This document shows positions 1-10,440 of a stretch of 64,000 nt of DNA, one piece after another. A program made the position numbers and the translations under genes. Origin of the DNA: Sediminibacillus terrae (GTDB lineage Bacteria; Bacillota; Bacilli; Bacillales; Amphibacillaceae); contig NZ_VZDQ01000023.1 of the NCBI RefSeq assembly GCF_009602435.1, positions 431,168 through 495,167 of the forward strand, in the 5' to 3' direction. The notes below the pieces were generated by a model. The model ran no database searches. It was not told the origin of the DNA and saw nothing but the letters and a program-made list of their open reading frames with translations. Every line of letters begins with the position of its first letter. Positions within the stretch are counted from its first letter, which is position 1.

Positions 1-1
1 A

Positions 2-817
2 CTGATGAAGTGGATCGGCTTGTCCGGCGAGGCAGCGGTCCCGCTCGTGCTCGGGAATTTGCTGAACTTGTATGCAGGTATTGGAGCGATTGTTTCCTTT
101 GATTTTTCGGTCAAACAAGTGTTCATCATGGCTGTGATGATGTCGTTTTCGCATAACTTGTTGATTGAATCGACAGTGGCGTCCAAGGTGGGCGTCAGCT
201 GGTGGATTGTCGTCGGTGTCCGGGTTTCACTTGCTTTGGCTGCGGCATTGCTGATCAACCTGTTTTGGAAGGGCGGCGGAGAACTCGCCCAATATGGCTT
301 GATATCAAAATCCGAACATATACCGGATACATGGACGGGAATTTTTGCACAGGGATTGCAGACAGCTGCCATGGGCGTATTACAGCTGGCTTTGATTGTG
401 ATCCCATTGATGGTATTCATGCAATTTTTCCGCGAGCTTGGCTGGATGGATAAACTTTCTGACTGGTTCGCGCCGTTCACCAGGTTTTTGGGCATGGAAA
501 AAAATGCATCGATGACGCTGGTTGCCGGGCTGACACTCGGTCTTGCCTATGGAGCCGGCTTGATGATTCAGGCCGTCAAGGAAGACGGTGTGTCGAAGAA
601 AGATATGTACTTGTCGCTGATTTTTCTTGTATCCTGTCATGCGGTGGTGGAGGATACGTTGGTTTTTGTGCCGCTGGGCATACCAGTATGGCCGCTTTTG
701 GCAATCAGATTGGCGACTGCGATTTTGTTGACAGCTGGAATCGCTTATTTTTGGAACAGGGCAGAATCGAGACAGAGAAAGGAGCCCGCACATGAACATT
801 CGTACGATACTCTTTGA
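2..817 (+). CDS. yvoD: Nucleoside recognition/Gate-domain membrane protein, YvoD-like (5' partial)
   Basis: The frame is open to the window edge, so the first ATG (position 5) is probably internal and some N-terminal residues lie outside. What is visible is a very hydrophobic protein with several membrane segments, including stretches near residues 15-45, 65-87, 110-137 and 205-250, and a glycine-rich stretch around residue 175 ([12 protein letters not shown]). This fits the nucleoside-recognition (Gate) family that includes YvoD. The substrate of that protein is not established, so no transport function is claimed. The C-terminus is hydrophilic and overlaps ppaX by 26 bases. The order yvoD-ppaX-yvoF is the one found in B. 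subtilis, where hprK and lgt lie upstream. The family call rests on both sequence and neighbours. Confidence 0.75.
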   Translation: MMKWIGLSGEAAVPLVLGNLLNLYAGIGAIVSFDFSVKQVFIMAVMMSFSHNLLIESTVASKVGVSWWIVVGVRVSLALAAALLINLFWKGGGELAQYGLISKSEHIPDTWTGIFAQGLQTAAMGVLQLALIVIPLMVFMQFFRELGWMDKLSDWFAPFTRFLGMEKNASMTLVAGLTLGLAYGAGLMIQAVKEDGVSKKDMYLSLIFLVSCHAVVEDTLVFVPLGIPVWPLLAIRLATAILLTAGIAYFWNRAESRQRKEPAHEHSYDTL

Positions 818-1430
818 TTTAGATGGAACGTTGATTGATACCAATGAGCTGATTATCGCTTCATTCACTCATACACTGGGCAAGTATGCAAAACAGCCTT
901 ATGCCCGCGAAGAAATTTTGGAGTTCATCGGCCCGCCGTTGAAAGACAGCTTCATGAAAATCGATCCGGCAAAGGTGGAAGAGATGATTGCCACCTATCG
1001 TAAGCATAATTTAGAAAATCACGACAGTTACGTCACGGCCTATCCGACCGTTGTCGAAACGTTGACACATCTGCATGAGGCAGGTTATCAGCTCGGAATC
1101 GTCACTACCAAAGTCAAATCGACTGCGATGAAAGGAATGAAATGGACCGGCATGGATCATTTGTTTGAAACCGTGATAGGTTTAGAGGACGTGACCCACG
1201 CCAAACCGCATCCGGAACCGATTTTGAAAGCTTTGCAGGAACTGGATGCCAAAGCATCCGAGACCTTGATGGTAGGGGATAATTATCATGATATCGAGGC
1301 GGGCCATAATGCCGGCACCCGTACTGCCGGTGTTGCCTGGACGATAAAAGGCCGGGAATTCCTGCAATCATACAACCCTGATTACATGCTGGAAAAAATG
1401 AGCGATTTGAGGGATATACTGGGAGTGTGA
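792..1430 (+). CDS. ppaX: Pyrophosphatase PpaX (HAD superfamily)
   Basis: This 212-residue HAD hydrolase is of the usual PpaX length. Motif I is FDLDGT at residues 8-13, with Asp9 the expected nucleophile and Asp11 the acid/base. The motif II Thr is in GIVTTK near residue 100, and motif III/IV is [11 protein letters not shown] near 161-171. In B. subtilis PpaX hydrolyses the pyrophosphate released when HprK phosphorolyses seryl-phosphorylated HPr, so it takes part in carbon catabolite control in the cytoplasm. An AGGAG lies 7 bases before the ATG. It overlaps both yvoD and yvoF, which indicates translational coupling in one operon. Confidence 0.92.
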   Translation: MNIRTILFDLDGTLIDTNELIIASFTHTLGKYAKQPYAREEILEFIGPPLKDSFMKIDPAKVEEMIATYRKHNLENHDSYVTAYPTVVETLTHLHEAGYQLGIVTTKVKSTAMKGMKWTGMDHLFETVIGLEDVTHAKPHPEPILKALQELDAKASETLMVGDNYHDIEAGHNAGTRTAGVAWTIKGREFLQSYNPDYMLEKMSDLRDILGV

Positions 1431-1963
1431 TGAGTGTGCGTAAAACCGAGCGATATCGGGTGGATACGGCCAACTCACTATGGCATATCTACAAAACTGT
1501 CCCGTTTTTCAAAGTGGTGAAAAATTTTGCGGTAATCCAGATTGCCCGTTATACACCGTTTTTGTCCGTGAAGAATTGGCTGTACCGGACTTTTCTGCGG
1601 ATGAAGGTCGGCGACCAGACGGCTTTCGCTTTAATGGTTATGCTGGACATTATGTTCCCGGAAAAAATTTCGGTCGGTAAAAATACGGTGATCGGCTATA
1701 ATACGACCATCTTGGCACATGAATACCTGATCCGTGAATATCGACTCGGGGAAGTCAAAATCGGAAAAAATGTGATGATCGGAGCCAACACGACGATTTT
1801 GCCAGGAGTCACCATCGGAGACGGCGCAATTGTTTCAGCGGGAACGCTCGTACATAAGGATGTGGAGGAAGGGACCTTTGTCGGTGGAAATCCGATGCGA
1901 GTCATCTATTCCAGGGAAGAACTAGAAAAACGACAGATAGAGGATACGTTTTTTTCAGAATGA
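1430..1963 (+). CDS. yvoF: YvoF-like hexapeptide-repeat acyltransferase
   Basis: A 177-residue protein with a left-handed beta-helix C-terminal half. The imperfect hexapeptide repeats are visible as IGKNVMIGANTTILPGVTIG and the following VSAGTLVHKDV (roughly residues 110-155). This is typical of O-acetyltransferases of the LacA/maltose-acetyltransferase group. The acceptor is unknown. The start is ambiguous: the ATG chosen overlaps the ppaX stop (TGATG), with a GTG codon immediately before it, and GGGAG at 1421-1425 serves either. Synteny with yvoF of B. subtilis supports the name. Confidence 0.82.
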   Translation: MSVRKTERYRVDTANSLWHIYKTVPFFKVVKNFAVIQIARYTPFLSVKNWLYRTFLRMKVGDQTAFALMVMLDIMFPEKISVGKNTVIGYNTTILAHEYLIREYRLGEVKIGKNVMIGANTTILPGVTIGDGAIVSAGTLVHKDVEEGTFVGGNPMRVIYSREELEKRQIEDTFFSE

Positions 1964-2013
1964 TGGCCGATATGGATGCAAGAAGCCGCGACAAAAGCAT
2001 AGCGAGCAAAACA

Positions 2014-2063
2014 AAAGCCGAACAATATTCGAAGTGCTGAGCATTCGGATTCGTTCGGTTTTT
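2014..2063 (+). terminator. Probable intrinsic terminator after yvoF
   Basis: An inverted repeat with outer arms CCGAAC and GTTCGG and an inner CGAA/TTCG pairing is followed by a T run. It sits inside a longer imperfect inverted repeat (about 1975-2090) that fills much of the 319-base gap between yvoF and the converging acetyltransferase. No other gene was seen in the gap. Confidence 0.6.
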
Positions 2064-2282
2064 CTGATTACTTGTCGATGCTTCTTCGGCATTGCACAGA
2101 AAGATATTTCCTTACCTAGATAGCTGAAGCTGTGCTGTAGAATACAAGGTACCTTGCCACATTCATCTTCAATGGAATCAATGGCTATTTCATCATTCTG
2201 ATTCTTTCAGTTTTTACAGGTCAATTTATATGATCTCCCCCTCGCTCCCGCGTACACGTACTTACGAACCAAAGGAAGACGA

Positions 2283-2768
2283 TCATAGCACCCTGCCGAG
2301 AATTTCACCGGGCAATCCGTCTATTTCACATACTTTTTCCGATACAAACTGTTGTCTAAGCAAAATTTTCCTGGAGGCATGGTTTTCTGGATCGATGATG
2401 GCTTTCAACTTTCGTATTTCTGCTTGTTGGGCCAAATCAACCAACAGTCTCGCTATTTCTGTCCCATAACCTTTCCCCCAATATTCCGGCAAAATCATAT
2501 AGCCAATTTCTGCTACTTCTTTCGCCTCTTGATACCGAGTGACATGCCCCTGCCCGATGAATCCGCCGCTACGTGCATCAGTAATTTTATAGGAACCTGT
2601 TTCATCATCCTTGTTATTGCGCTTTACGATTGTTTCAAAGTTTGTCCGGGCTTCCTCCAAAGGGATTGATCTTTCCGTTATCTGAGCCATTACTTTTTCA
2701 TCCGAAACAAGACGATAATAGTAAGGAAAGTCTTGCATTTTAAATTTCTCGAGGTGAATTTTGGCCAT
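2283..2768 (-). CDS. GNAT family N-acetyltransferase (RimJ/RimL type)
   Basis: A 161-residue GNAT protein. The acetyl-CoA pyrophosphate-binding motif A is YWGKGYGTEIARLLVD at about residues 96-111. It is followed by the motif B region DPENHASRKILLRQQF, typical of the RimJ/RimL branch. The acceptor cannot be predicted: these enzymes modify protein N-termini, antibiotics or small amines. The gene is monocistronic, converges on yvoF, and has a GGAG element a few bases before its ATG on the minus strand. Confidence 0.8.
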   Translation of the reverse strand: MAKIHLEKFKMQDFPYYYRLVSDEKVMAQITERSIPLEEARTNFETIVKRNNKDDETGSYKITDARSGGFIGQGHVTRYQEAKEVAEIGYMILPEYWGKGYGTEIARLLVDLAQQAEIRKLKAIIDPENHASRKILLRQQFVSEKVCEIDGLPGEILGRVL

Positions 2769-2988
2769 TACGGGGTTCTCCTTTTTCTATGGTTTAATTA
2801 TAGTTACGTTTGTCCCTTCCTTTTTGTTTCCCTTCCCTACCCTATCTTGGTCTATGGATTCGATTTTCTGAATTCGCCATCCATTGCTTATACAAGTAGC
2901 TGTTGTTTTCTGCAAGATGGAGGTTGTACCTTATCCGTCAAGATAAAAGGAGCTAAAAGAATGTTCAATTCGTAGTGTCTAGTTCTCA

Positions 2989-3004
2989 TTGAAACACGTT
3001 TCAA
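2989..3004. repeat. Perfect 16 bp palindrome, possible operator
   Basis: TTGAAAC-AC-GTTTCAA is a perfect dyad located 57 bases before the start of the broken acetyltransferase gene. It has the size and symmetry of a repressor operator but does not fit the cre consensus. There is no T run, so it is not a terminator. Confidence 0.4.
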
Positions 3005-3060
3005 AAGGAAAAAACAGTTTTTTGTAGAATCCATAAGTAAAAAGAAATGGGAGGGTTGGC

Positions 3061-3582
3061 ATGATCGTAGTAAGAAGGGGATTGCCCGAGCATGTGAAGG
3101 GCATCGCCAGGGTTTGCATAGAGGGAAGACAGGCTGCAATCGGACATCTGAAGAGTCCAGAGAATCTAAAAAGAAATAACCAGGTGTTTTACAATGATGA
3201 TCGCATCCGGAAGGAATTAAACGAAACGCAAGGGTGGGATGGCTATTTTGTCGCCCTCGATGGCGACAACGTTGTAGGAGCCATTGGCGGTGGGATGACA
3301 GGAGAAAACACAAGTGAAGTCTACGTATTATATTTGGATCCCGAACGCCGAAGGGAAGGAATAGGGACTAAATTGTTACATCACTTAACAGAAATCCAGC
3401 GCCATAAGGGGGCCAAAGAGCAGTGGGTTTCCGTGCTGAAAGGAAACCAAAAAGGAATCCCTTTTTAGGCAAAAGGGTTTCGGTTTGTTCGTGAGAAAGA
3501 GGCGTATGGCAACATTGAGGGAGAGAATTATGTCTCTTTAAGGTATCGGCGTCCCATAGAAAATTCAGGAACATCGCCATGA
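3061..3582 (+). pseudogene. GNAT acetyltransferase interrupted by an in-frame amber codon
   Basis: The first frame (135 residues, ending at TAG 3466-3468) carries a GNAT motif A (RRREGIGTKLL, about residues 97-107) and stops right after KGNQKGIPF. The same frame continues for 37 codons to TGA at 3580-3582 with AKGFRFVREKEAYG and further family-like sequence. In intact relatives the residue after PF is normally the Tyr of the (F/Y)Y-x-x-x-GF motif, often the general acid. A Tyr codon (TAT or TAC) becomes TAG by one substitution. The gene is therefore probably inactivated, unless this is a sequencing error or the amber is read through. An AATGGGAGGG sequence precedes the ATG. Confidence 0.8.
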
Positions 3583-3817
3583 AATCTTTTTCATCAGGTA
3601 GATGAAGGACAAAAACAGGCAGAGTAATGTCGGAAACGCCGATCTTTGAAATGGATGACCAAGTGGATTTTATGATCCGATTTTCTAGTTGCTGTCCACT
3701 GCTCAAATTTTAAATTTGCGCACGCCGTTTACTCTTCCGAATTTTTCGGTTTGAAAGTCATGGCTCGGCAGAAAACAAGTTGTTATGAATAGATGGAGTA
3801 GAAGGAGGGAGTTCATA

Positions 3818-4189
3818 ATGGTAAAAAGCCCGGTGAAAAACAAAATCAATTTGGTGTTCATCCCTGTATCGGATGTGGAAAAAGCAAAACAGTGGTATGC
3901 AAAGATACTAGGTATCCAAGATGGAGAGGTTCATTTCGGACATTTATTTGCTGCGGGAATGGACGAAGGATCAGGGATGATACTTGATACGATGCCGATG
4001 TGGAGAGATGAAAATGGAAAACTGCCGACACTCAATGTCCCTGCCATTCAATTCGGGACAGAGGATGTCCGTGCATCCTATCAATTTATGAAAGAAAACG
4101 GGGTAGAGCTTGTAACGGAAATCCAACATGGTCAATTTTTTGTTTTCAAGGATCCCGATGGCAACATGTTGATGGTTTGTGAGGACTAG
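3818..4189 (+). CDS. VOC (glyoxalase/bleomycin-resistance fold) protein
   Basis: A 123-residue protein with the paired beta-alpha-beta-beta-beta pattern of the vicinal oxygen chelate superfamily. It has an N-terminal VFIPVSDVEKAKQWY and a C-terminal FFVFKDPDGNMLMVCE. Members include metal-dependent isomerases, dioxygenases and antibiotic-binding proteins; the substrate is not predictable here. The ATG at 3818 is chosen over an in-frame ATG at 3785 because GAAGGAGGG ends 8 bases before it. The next gene follows after 31 bases and probably shares the transcript. Confidence 0.82.
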   Translation: MVKSPVKNKINLVFIPVSDVEKAKQWYAKILGIQDGEVHFGHLFAAGMDEGSGMILDTMPMWRDENGKLPTLNVPAIQFGTEDVRASYQFMKENGVELVTEIQHGQFFVFKDPDGNMLMVCED

Positions 4190-4220
4190 TATATAAATAT
4201 TAACGGAAATGGGTGGAGCA

Positions 4221-4706
4221 ATGAAGTATCAAGTGGTCACCTTGCCTGCTTACCGGGCAATAGGATTAAAATGGGAAGGCACGTTCGATGAGATTGTGCC
4301 AGATTTAAAAAATATAATTGAACAAATGAAGGGACGTGCAAGTGAGCTAAAGGAAAAGCTGAATCCGGCTGTACAGTTAGGCTTGTCTTATCATGTAGTG
4401 GAAAATGGCTTTGCACATTATGCCGTGTATGAAGTGGGAGAGAAACAGGAAATCCCGGAGGGGATGGTGGAAATACGGGTGCCTGCATGGACCTATGTGA
4501 AGACGTCCCACCCCAAAGGAGAGGATGTTACCAAGACGTATTCGGACTTGCATCAATGGTTATTCAGTAGTGACTATCATGTGCTTAGAGAAGATGGAAT
4601 AAAATACTATGACCCTTATATGCCGATTAAACATGAATATTATCCTGTGGATCAAGACCCGGAGGACCCGCATTTTGACATTTATATACCGCTTGTGAAA
4701 AAATAA
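4221..4706 (+). CDS. GyrI-like/AraC effector-binding domain protein
   Basis: A stand-alone effector-binding domain of about 161 residues resembling the ligand-binding part of BmrR/Rob-type regulators and the GyrI-like small-molecule-binding proteins. Visible features are the N-terminal VVTLPAYRAIGLKWEG strand, a central GLSYHVVENG, and a C-terminal DFDIYIPLVKK-type strand (here HFDIYIPLVKK). There is no DNA-binding domain. It probably binds hydrophobic cations or sequesters a toxic compound, by family inference only. An ATG 12 bases upstream (4209) is an alternative start; neither start has an ideal Shine-Dalgarno spacing. Confidence 0.72.
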   Translation: MKYQVVTLPAYRAIGLKWEGTFDEIVPDLKNIIEQMKGRASELKEKLNPAVQLGLSYHVVENGFAHYAVYEVGEKQEIPEGMVEIRVPAWTYVKTSHPKGEDVTKTYSDLHQWLFSSDYHVLREDGIKYYDPYMPIKHEYYPVDQDPEDPHFDIYIPLVKK

Positions 4707-4710
4707 TGAT

Positions 4711-4745
4711 AGGACGTTGATTCAAATGAATCAACGTCCTTTTTC
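4711..4745 (+). terminator. Strong intrinsic terminator
   Basis: A perfect 13 bp stem (AGGACGTTGATTC with its complement, loop AAAT) is followed by TTTTT. It closes the VOC/GyrI-like unit and separates it from glpK. Confidence 0.93.
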
Positions 4746-4812
4746 ATGGAAACCCCGTCTTCGAATGGAGGATTTCATGCTTCTATGAAGAAAAGGGTTA
4801 GTAGGACCATAG

Positions 4813-6360
<1,548 letters not shown>

Positions 6361-6366
6361 AATACT

Positions 6367-6394
6367 TTGCAAGGACATCCGCTCGTGCTATAAT
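6367..6394 (+). promoter_or_regulatory. Sigma-A type promoter of glpD
   Basis: TTGCAA, a 16-base spacer and TATAAT lie just after the glpK stop. Transcription would begin near 6401 and run through the leader terminator into glpD. Confidence 0.75.
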
Positions 6395-6429
6395 GAAATC
6401 AAGTTAATAAGAAACGGCCGGAGAAGTGG

Positions 6430-6486
6430 AGAGACCGCACAATTCTATGGGGATACCTATAGAAGCTGTTGCGGTCTCTTTTTTTA
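6430..6486 (+). promoter_or_regulatory. glpD leader terminator, likely GlpP antitermination target
   Basis: AGAGACCGCA and its exact complement TGCGGTCTCT enclose a 30-base loop and are followed by a T run, all between the glpD promoter and the gene. In B. subtilis the glpD leader holds such a terminator, which is read through when GlpP binds the leader RNA in the presence of glycerol 3-phosphate. The same mechanism is inferred here; glpP is not in the window. Confidence 0.75.
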
Positions 6487-6608
6487 TTTTCACATTGCCT
6501 TGGAAAAATGGATGATTTCCAATTATGGTACATGAACCTGGCTTGTTTCGGGTAAAGAATAGATAAGATAATTTCTCTCAGCCGTGAAGAATAAAGGAGT
6601 GTCGGAAA

Positions 6609-8270
6609 ATGGCTAGATTTTCTAACTTGCGAAGACAAGAAATTTTCGAGGAATTGACGAAAGAACCGCTTGATCTATTTATTATCGGCGGCGGCATCAC
6701 TGGAGCAGGTATTGCTTTGGATGCTGTTACAAGAGGACTGAAAACGGGATTGGTGGAAATGCAGGACTTCGCTGCGGGAACATCAAGCCGTTCCACAAAG
6801 TTGGTACACGGCGGTCTCCGTTATTTAAAACAATTTGAAGTGAAAATGGTGGCAGAAGTCGGAAAAGAACGGGCGATCGTGTACGAGAACGGTCCACATG
6901 TAACGACACCGGAGTGGATGATGCTTCCATTTCACAAAGGCGGAACGTTCGGTCCGTTTACATCGAACATTGGCTTGCGGGTGTACGATTTCCTTGCCGG
7001 AGTCAAAAAAAGTGAAAGAAGAACGATGCTTTCTGCTTCAGAAGCAATGGAGCGTGAACCGTTAATCAAAAAAGATGACTTACGTGGAGCAGGCTATTAT
7101 GTCGAGTATAAAACGGACGATGCCCGGCTGACACTGGAAGTGATGAAAAAAGCTGCCGAGCAGGGTGCTCATGCCATCAACTATACCAAGGTTACCGAGT
7201 TCATTTACGATAAAGACGGCAAGGTTACCGGGGCAGTGGTCGAGGATTTGACTACAGGCGAACAACAAGAAATCTACGCGAAAAAAATCATCAATGCCGC
7301 GGGCCCTTGGGTCGATACACTTCGGGAAAAAGACGGATCGAAAAAAGGGAAAACACTTCAACTGACAAAGGGAGTCCATCTCGTCTTTGACGGAGAAACC
7401 TTCCCGCTTACTCAGGCGATTTACTTTGACACCCCCGACGGCCGGATGGTATTTGCCATTCCGCGTGAAGGGAAAACCTATGTCGGCACGACCGATACAG
7501 CTTATGAAGGAGACATCGCTCATCCGGTGATGACAGTGGAGGATCGCGACTACATTATCGAAGCAATCAATTATATGTTCCCGGAAGTAGGAATCACAGC
7601 GGATGATGTGGAATCAAGCTGGGCCGGGCTACGTCCATTGATCGGAGAAGAAGGAAAAGATCCGGGAGAGATTTCACGTAAGGATGAAATTTTTGTATCG
7701 GATTCCGGCTTGATTTCCATGGCAGGCGGCAAGCTTACTGGCTACCGGAAAATGGCAATCAGTGCAGTGGACTTGGTTGTAAAGCAATTGAAGGAGGAGG
7801 AAGGGGTTCTTTATTCTTCTTCTGAAACGCTTCATTTGCCAATTTCGGGCGGAGACGTCGGCGGCTCGAAGGGCTTTGAAAAATTCAAACATCAAAAAAT
7901 CGATGAAGGAACTGCACTTGGTTTGACGGAAGATGCCGCAGCATCGCTTGTCGATACCTATGGTTCCAATGTAGAGCGGGTTTTTGCCATGTATGCTGAC
8001 CTGCAAAACGAAGCAGCCGAAGCTGGTATCGAACCGCTTGTATTTGCACAGCTCCGTTATGCGATAGACGAGGAACTGGTCTATAAGCCGGTCGACTTCT
8101 TTGTCCGCCGCACTGGCGCCTTGTTCTTCCATATCAATTGGGTTCGGGAGCATAAGGATAACGTAATCGATTATCTGGCGAAGGTATTCCACTATACCAA
8201 TGAGCAAAAAACTGAATATACAGAAGAACTGGAACAGCTGTTGAACGAAGCAGTCCATCCGGTTGCCTAA
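6609..8270 (+). CDS. glpD: Aerobic glycerol-3-phosphate dehydrogenase
   Basis: A 553-residue FAD-dependent, membrane-associated enzyme that oxidises glycerol 3-phosphate to dihydroxyacetone phosphate and passes electrons to quinone. The FAD-binding [17 protein letters not shown] begins near residue 24. The family signature around [16 protein letters not shown] is near residues 60-75, and the C-terminal GlpD-specific domain is complete. An AAAGGAG element lies 9 bases before the ATG. With GlpK it forms the route from glycerol into triose phosphates, which feeds the gapA operon at the other end of the window. Confidence 0.97.
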   Translation: MARFSNLRRQEIFEELTKEPLDLFIIGGGITGAGIALDAVTRGLKTGLVEMQDFAAGTSSRSTKLVHGGLRYLKQFEVKMVAEVGKERAIVYENGPHVTTPEWMMLPFHKGGTFGPFTSNIGLRVYDFLAGVKKSERRTMLSASEAMEREPLIKKDDLRGAGYYVEYKTDDARLTLEVMKKAAEQGAHAINYTKVTEFIYDKDGKVTGAVVEDLTTGEQQEIYAKKIINAAGPWVDTLREKDGSKKGKTLQLTKGVHLVFDGETFPLTQAIYFDTPDGRMVFAIPREGKTYVGTTDTAYEGDIAHPVMTVEDRDYIIEAINYMFPEVGITADDVESSWAGLRPLIGEEGKDPGEISRKDEIFVSDSGLISMAGGKLTGYRKMAISAVDLVVKQLKEEEGVLYSSSETLHLPISGGDVGGSKGFEKFKHQKIDEGTALGLTEDAAASLVDTYGSNVERVFAMYADLQNEAAEAGIEPLVFAQLRYAIDEELVYKPVDFFVRRTGALFFHINWVREHKDNVIDYLAKVFHYTNEQKTEYTEELEQLLNEAVHPVA

Positions 8271-8277
8271 GCAAACG

Positions 8278-8316
8278 AAAAATCGAGCCGTCAATTTGAA
8301 CGGCTCGATTTTTTTG
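8278..8316 (+). terminator. Intrinsic terminator after glpD
   Basis: AATCGAGCCGT and its complement ACGGCTCGATT, with an 8-base loop and a T7 run. The A run on the other side makes it potentially bidirectional, though the converging gene ends more than 100 bases away. Confidence 0.93.
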
Positions 8317-8430
8317 GCTTGCACGCCGGATCGAGATTGCCAAGATTCCTCATACCAGCGATGATTCTTCAAGAAGAAGTTCGGCAATCCTGAATGCGGA
8401 CACTTCCCCTCAATCCATCATCAAGTTAGC

Positions 8431-9177
8431 TTACTCGATGAGTCCTTTCCACAGTTTTTTGACATGCTTTACTTTGCCGATTTGCCGAGTTAAGTAAATT
8501 TTTTTCGGCTTTAAAAAGCCATCGCGGAAATAATATTGTTTATGTTCACGATCCATCAGGCGGAGAATTTCTGTATCCAGTTGCTGCAGCATGTACTTAC
8601 GGAAGGGGAAGTTTTGATACTTTTTCGGCTGGTATATTTCTTGGGAATACAAATCCGGATATTGGTATAGTCCCCCTTGATATACTAACTCCAGCTCGTC
8701 ATGATGGCGAAAATCCTCCGGGGTGATCAGGGAACTTCGCTTGGTGAATAACCGATGCCCCGCCCTGCTCAACACTTCAGCGACAAATTGCGAGCAAAAA
8801 TAGGAAGCGGGCATTTCAATCGGATAGTTTATCGGAATGCCGACAAGGCCTGCGTAATTATATAAGTAACGTTTTGGCTTTTTTTCAAAAACAGCGATGA
8901 TCCGCTCGAGTTTTCGATATTCCCTGGAAGTCAGCATGAGCCGGTACACTGCGCAAGTGGAATCGGGATACCAGCTAAACGTTCCTGTGACGAAGTCTTC
9001 TCTGACAAAACCGCCCCAGAAAGGATTGAGCGGTTCCCGTCTGGCAAAGCTGTATATGCGACGGAAATCTTTATCCAACGCTAACGATGCATGATTGTAA
9101 GGAGCTGAAGTAACCGATTTTAACGCCCAGTTGATAAGGGATCCCGTATTAGTCAGCACGATATAGACCGCTTGCAT
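8431..9177 (-). CDS. Permuted papain-fold (NlpC/P60-like, YiiX type) protein
   Basis: A 248-residue protein. Catalytic-looking His29 (APYNHASLAL) precedes Cys128 (ASYFCSQFVAEVL), the order of the circularly permuted NlpC/P60 families (YiiX/YebB-like). Such proteins are hydrolases or acyltransferases acting on amide or ester bonds, often in lipids or peptidoglycan; the substrate here is unknown. No signal peptide is visible, so a cytoplasmic or membrane-associated location is more likely than wall hydrolysis. The C-terminal 60 residues are basic. It stands alone between a converging glpD and panE. Confidence 0.65.
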   Translation of the reverse strand: MQAVYIVLTNTGSLINWALKSVTSAPYNHASLALDKDFRRIYSFARREPLNPFWGGFVREDFVTGTFSWYPDSTCAVYRLMLTSREYRKLERIIAVFEKKPKRYLYNYAGLVGIPINYPIEMPASYFCSQFVAEVLSRAGHRLFTKRSSLITPEDFRHHDELELVYQGGLYQYPDLYSQEIYQPKKYQNFPFRKYMLQQLDTEILRLMDREHKQYYFRDGFLKPKKIYLTRQIGKVKHVKKLWKGLIE

Positions 9178-9386
9178 AAAGCCACCTCATGTCAGATATT
9201 TAGTACCTGGTGTCAATATACTATGTTTTCCATTTCTTGTATAGCCAGTTTTCGAAAAACGGGCGGAACTTCTGCGGAAATACATCTTGAGACTTAGGAT
9301 GCTATCCAGAAGATGAGGAAAACTTATTTGGACGGTTTCCGATGGCAGAAAACCTTCGAAAAAGCACTTCATCTACTATTCAATTA

Positions 9387-10295
9387 TCAGGCAAACGGCT
9401 TGATGAGTCCATAAATGGTACGAATAGTCGGTAGTTCTATTTGCGCATTGGCTGCCAGTCGCAGGGCGCCACCGTGTAAATGCTCGACCTCCAGGCTGAT
9501 GCCTTTCCGCCGGTCTTGATGCATCGAGGAGGTAGCTGCGTCGTCCAGTCCGTTCAATTGTCGGATTGCCTGCTCGACATGATCATCGGTCAAGCTTACT
9601 TGCTTTTTATTGGCAAGCTGCTTCATTTCCGCCAGCATGGCCTTGGCGACGGCGAATGTTTCCGGGTGGTTTCTGATGGTTCCGATCGGAAGGTCTGCAG
9701 CTGTGGTGATACCGGAAAACGCCGTGATGAACATATACTTTTTCCACATGTCTGTATCGATGTCCTCGCTCCACCTGGCAGTAAAATTCGCTTTTTCGGA
9801 GGCAGCGGCGATCTGACGGCAGATTTCTTCCTGTTCGGGTGTCAATGCCCCGTAAACGAGCTCGTGGAATGGACTGGTATGTTCGACACCGCCCTGCCCA
9901 TCCAATGTGGAAATGATAAAGGACAAGCCGCCTAGCACTGCGTCTTTGCCGAGTTTTTCCTGGAGAATCGGAATATGCTCGATTCCGTTCAGGACAGGGA
10001 GTACCTTGGCTCCTTTGTCTACCAAGACTTGCAATTGCTCCAGTGTGCCGTCGAGATGGTAACCTTTCACGGCCAATACTACAAGGTCTGCTTCTTGAAT
10101 TTCCCCGGGATTTTCCACAATTGCCGGTTTGTCTAGCTGATAATCCCCTTCTATGCTCTTTATCCGTAGTCCATTTTTTCTTAATTGGTCTGCTCTTTTT
10201 TGGCGGACAAGGAATGTAACGTCTTGCCCAGCTTCCTGCCATCTTGCCCCAAAATAAGCACCGAGGGCACCTGCACCCACAACGACGATTTTCAT
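9387..10295 (-). CDS. panE: 2-dehydropantoate 2-reductase
   Basis: A 302-residue ketopantoate reductase that makes pantoate with NADPH for pantothenate and CoA synthesis. The dinucleotide-binding MKIVVVGAGALGAYFG is at the very N-terminus. The conserved Lys is in VLAVKGYHLD, and the C-terminal domain carries the family motif around SSMHQDRRKG. The ATG at 10295 is preferred over an upstream in-frame start because GGGAGGG lies 6 bases before it and the Rossmann motif then begins at residue 2, as in the family. The gene is monocistronic and divergent from the 10441 gene. Confidence 0.9.
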   Translation of the reverse strand: MKIVVVGAGALGAYFGARWQEAGQDVTFLVRQKRADQLRKNGLRIKSIEGDYQLDKPAIVENPGEIQEADLVVLAVKGYHLDGTLEQLQVLVDKGAKVLPVLNGIEHIPILQEKLGKDAVLGGLSFIISTLDGQGGVEHTSPFHELVYGALTPEQEEICRQIAAASEKANFTARWSEDIDTDMWKKYMFITAFSGITTAADLPIGTIRNHPETFAVAKAMLAEMKQLANKKQVSLTDDHVEQAIRQLNGLDDAATSSMHQDRRKGISLEVEHLHGGALRLAANAQIELPTIRTIYGLIKPFA

Positions 10296-10440
10296 CAAAT
10301 CCCTCCCAAAGAATAGCTGTTTGTTCTTTGTCCATTTTAGCACAGTCCAGGTTGGGTATCAGAAAAAAGCGCTTGATTTTTCTGACAACTGAAACCAAAA
10401 TGAAAGATAATCGTATGTCTTTTCAAGGGGAGGGAAAAAG

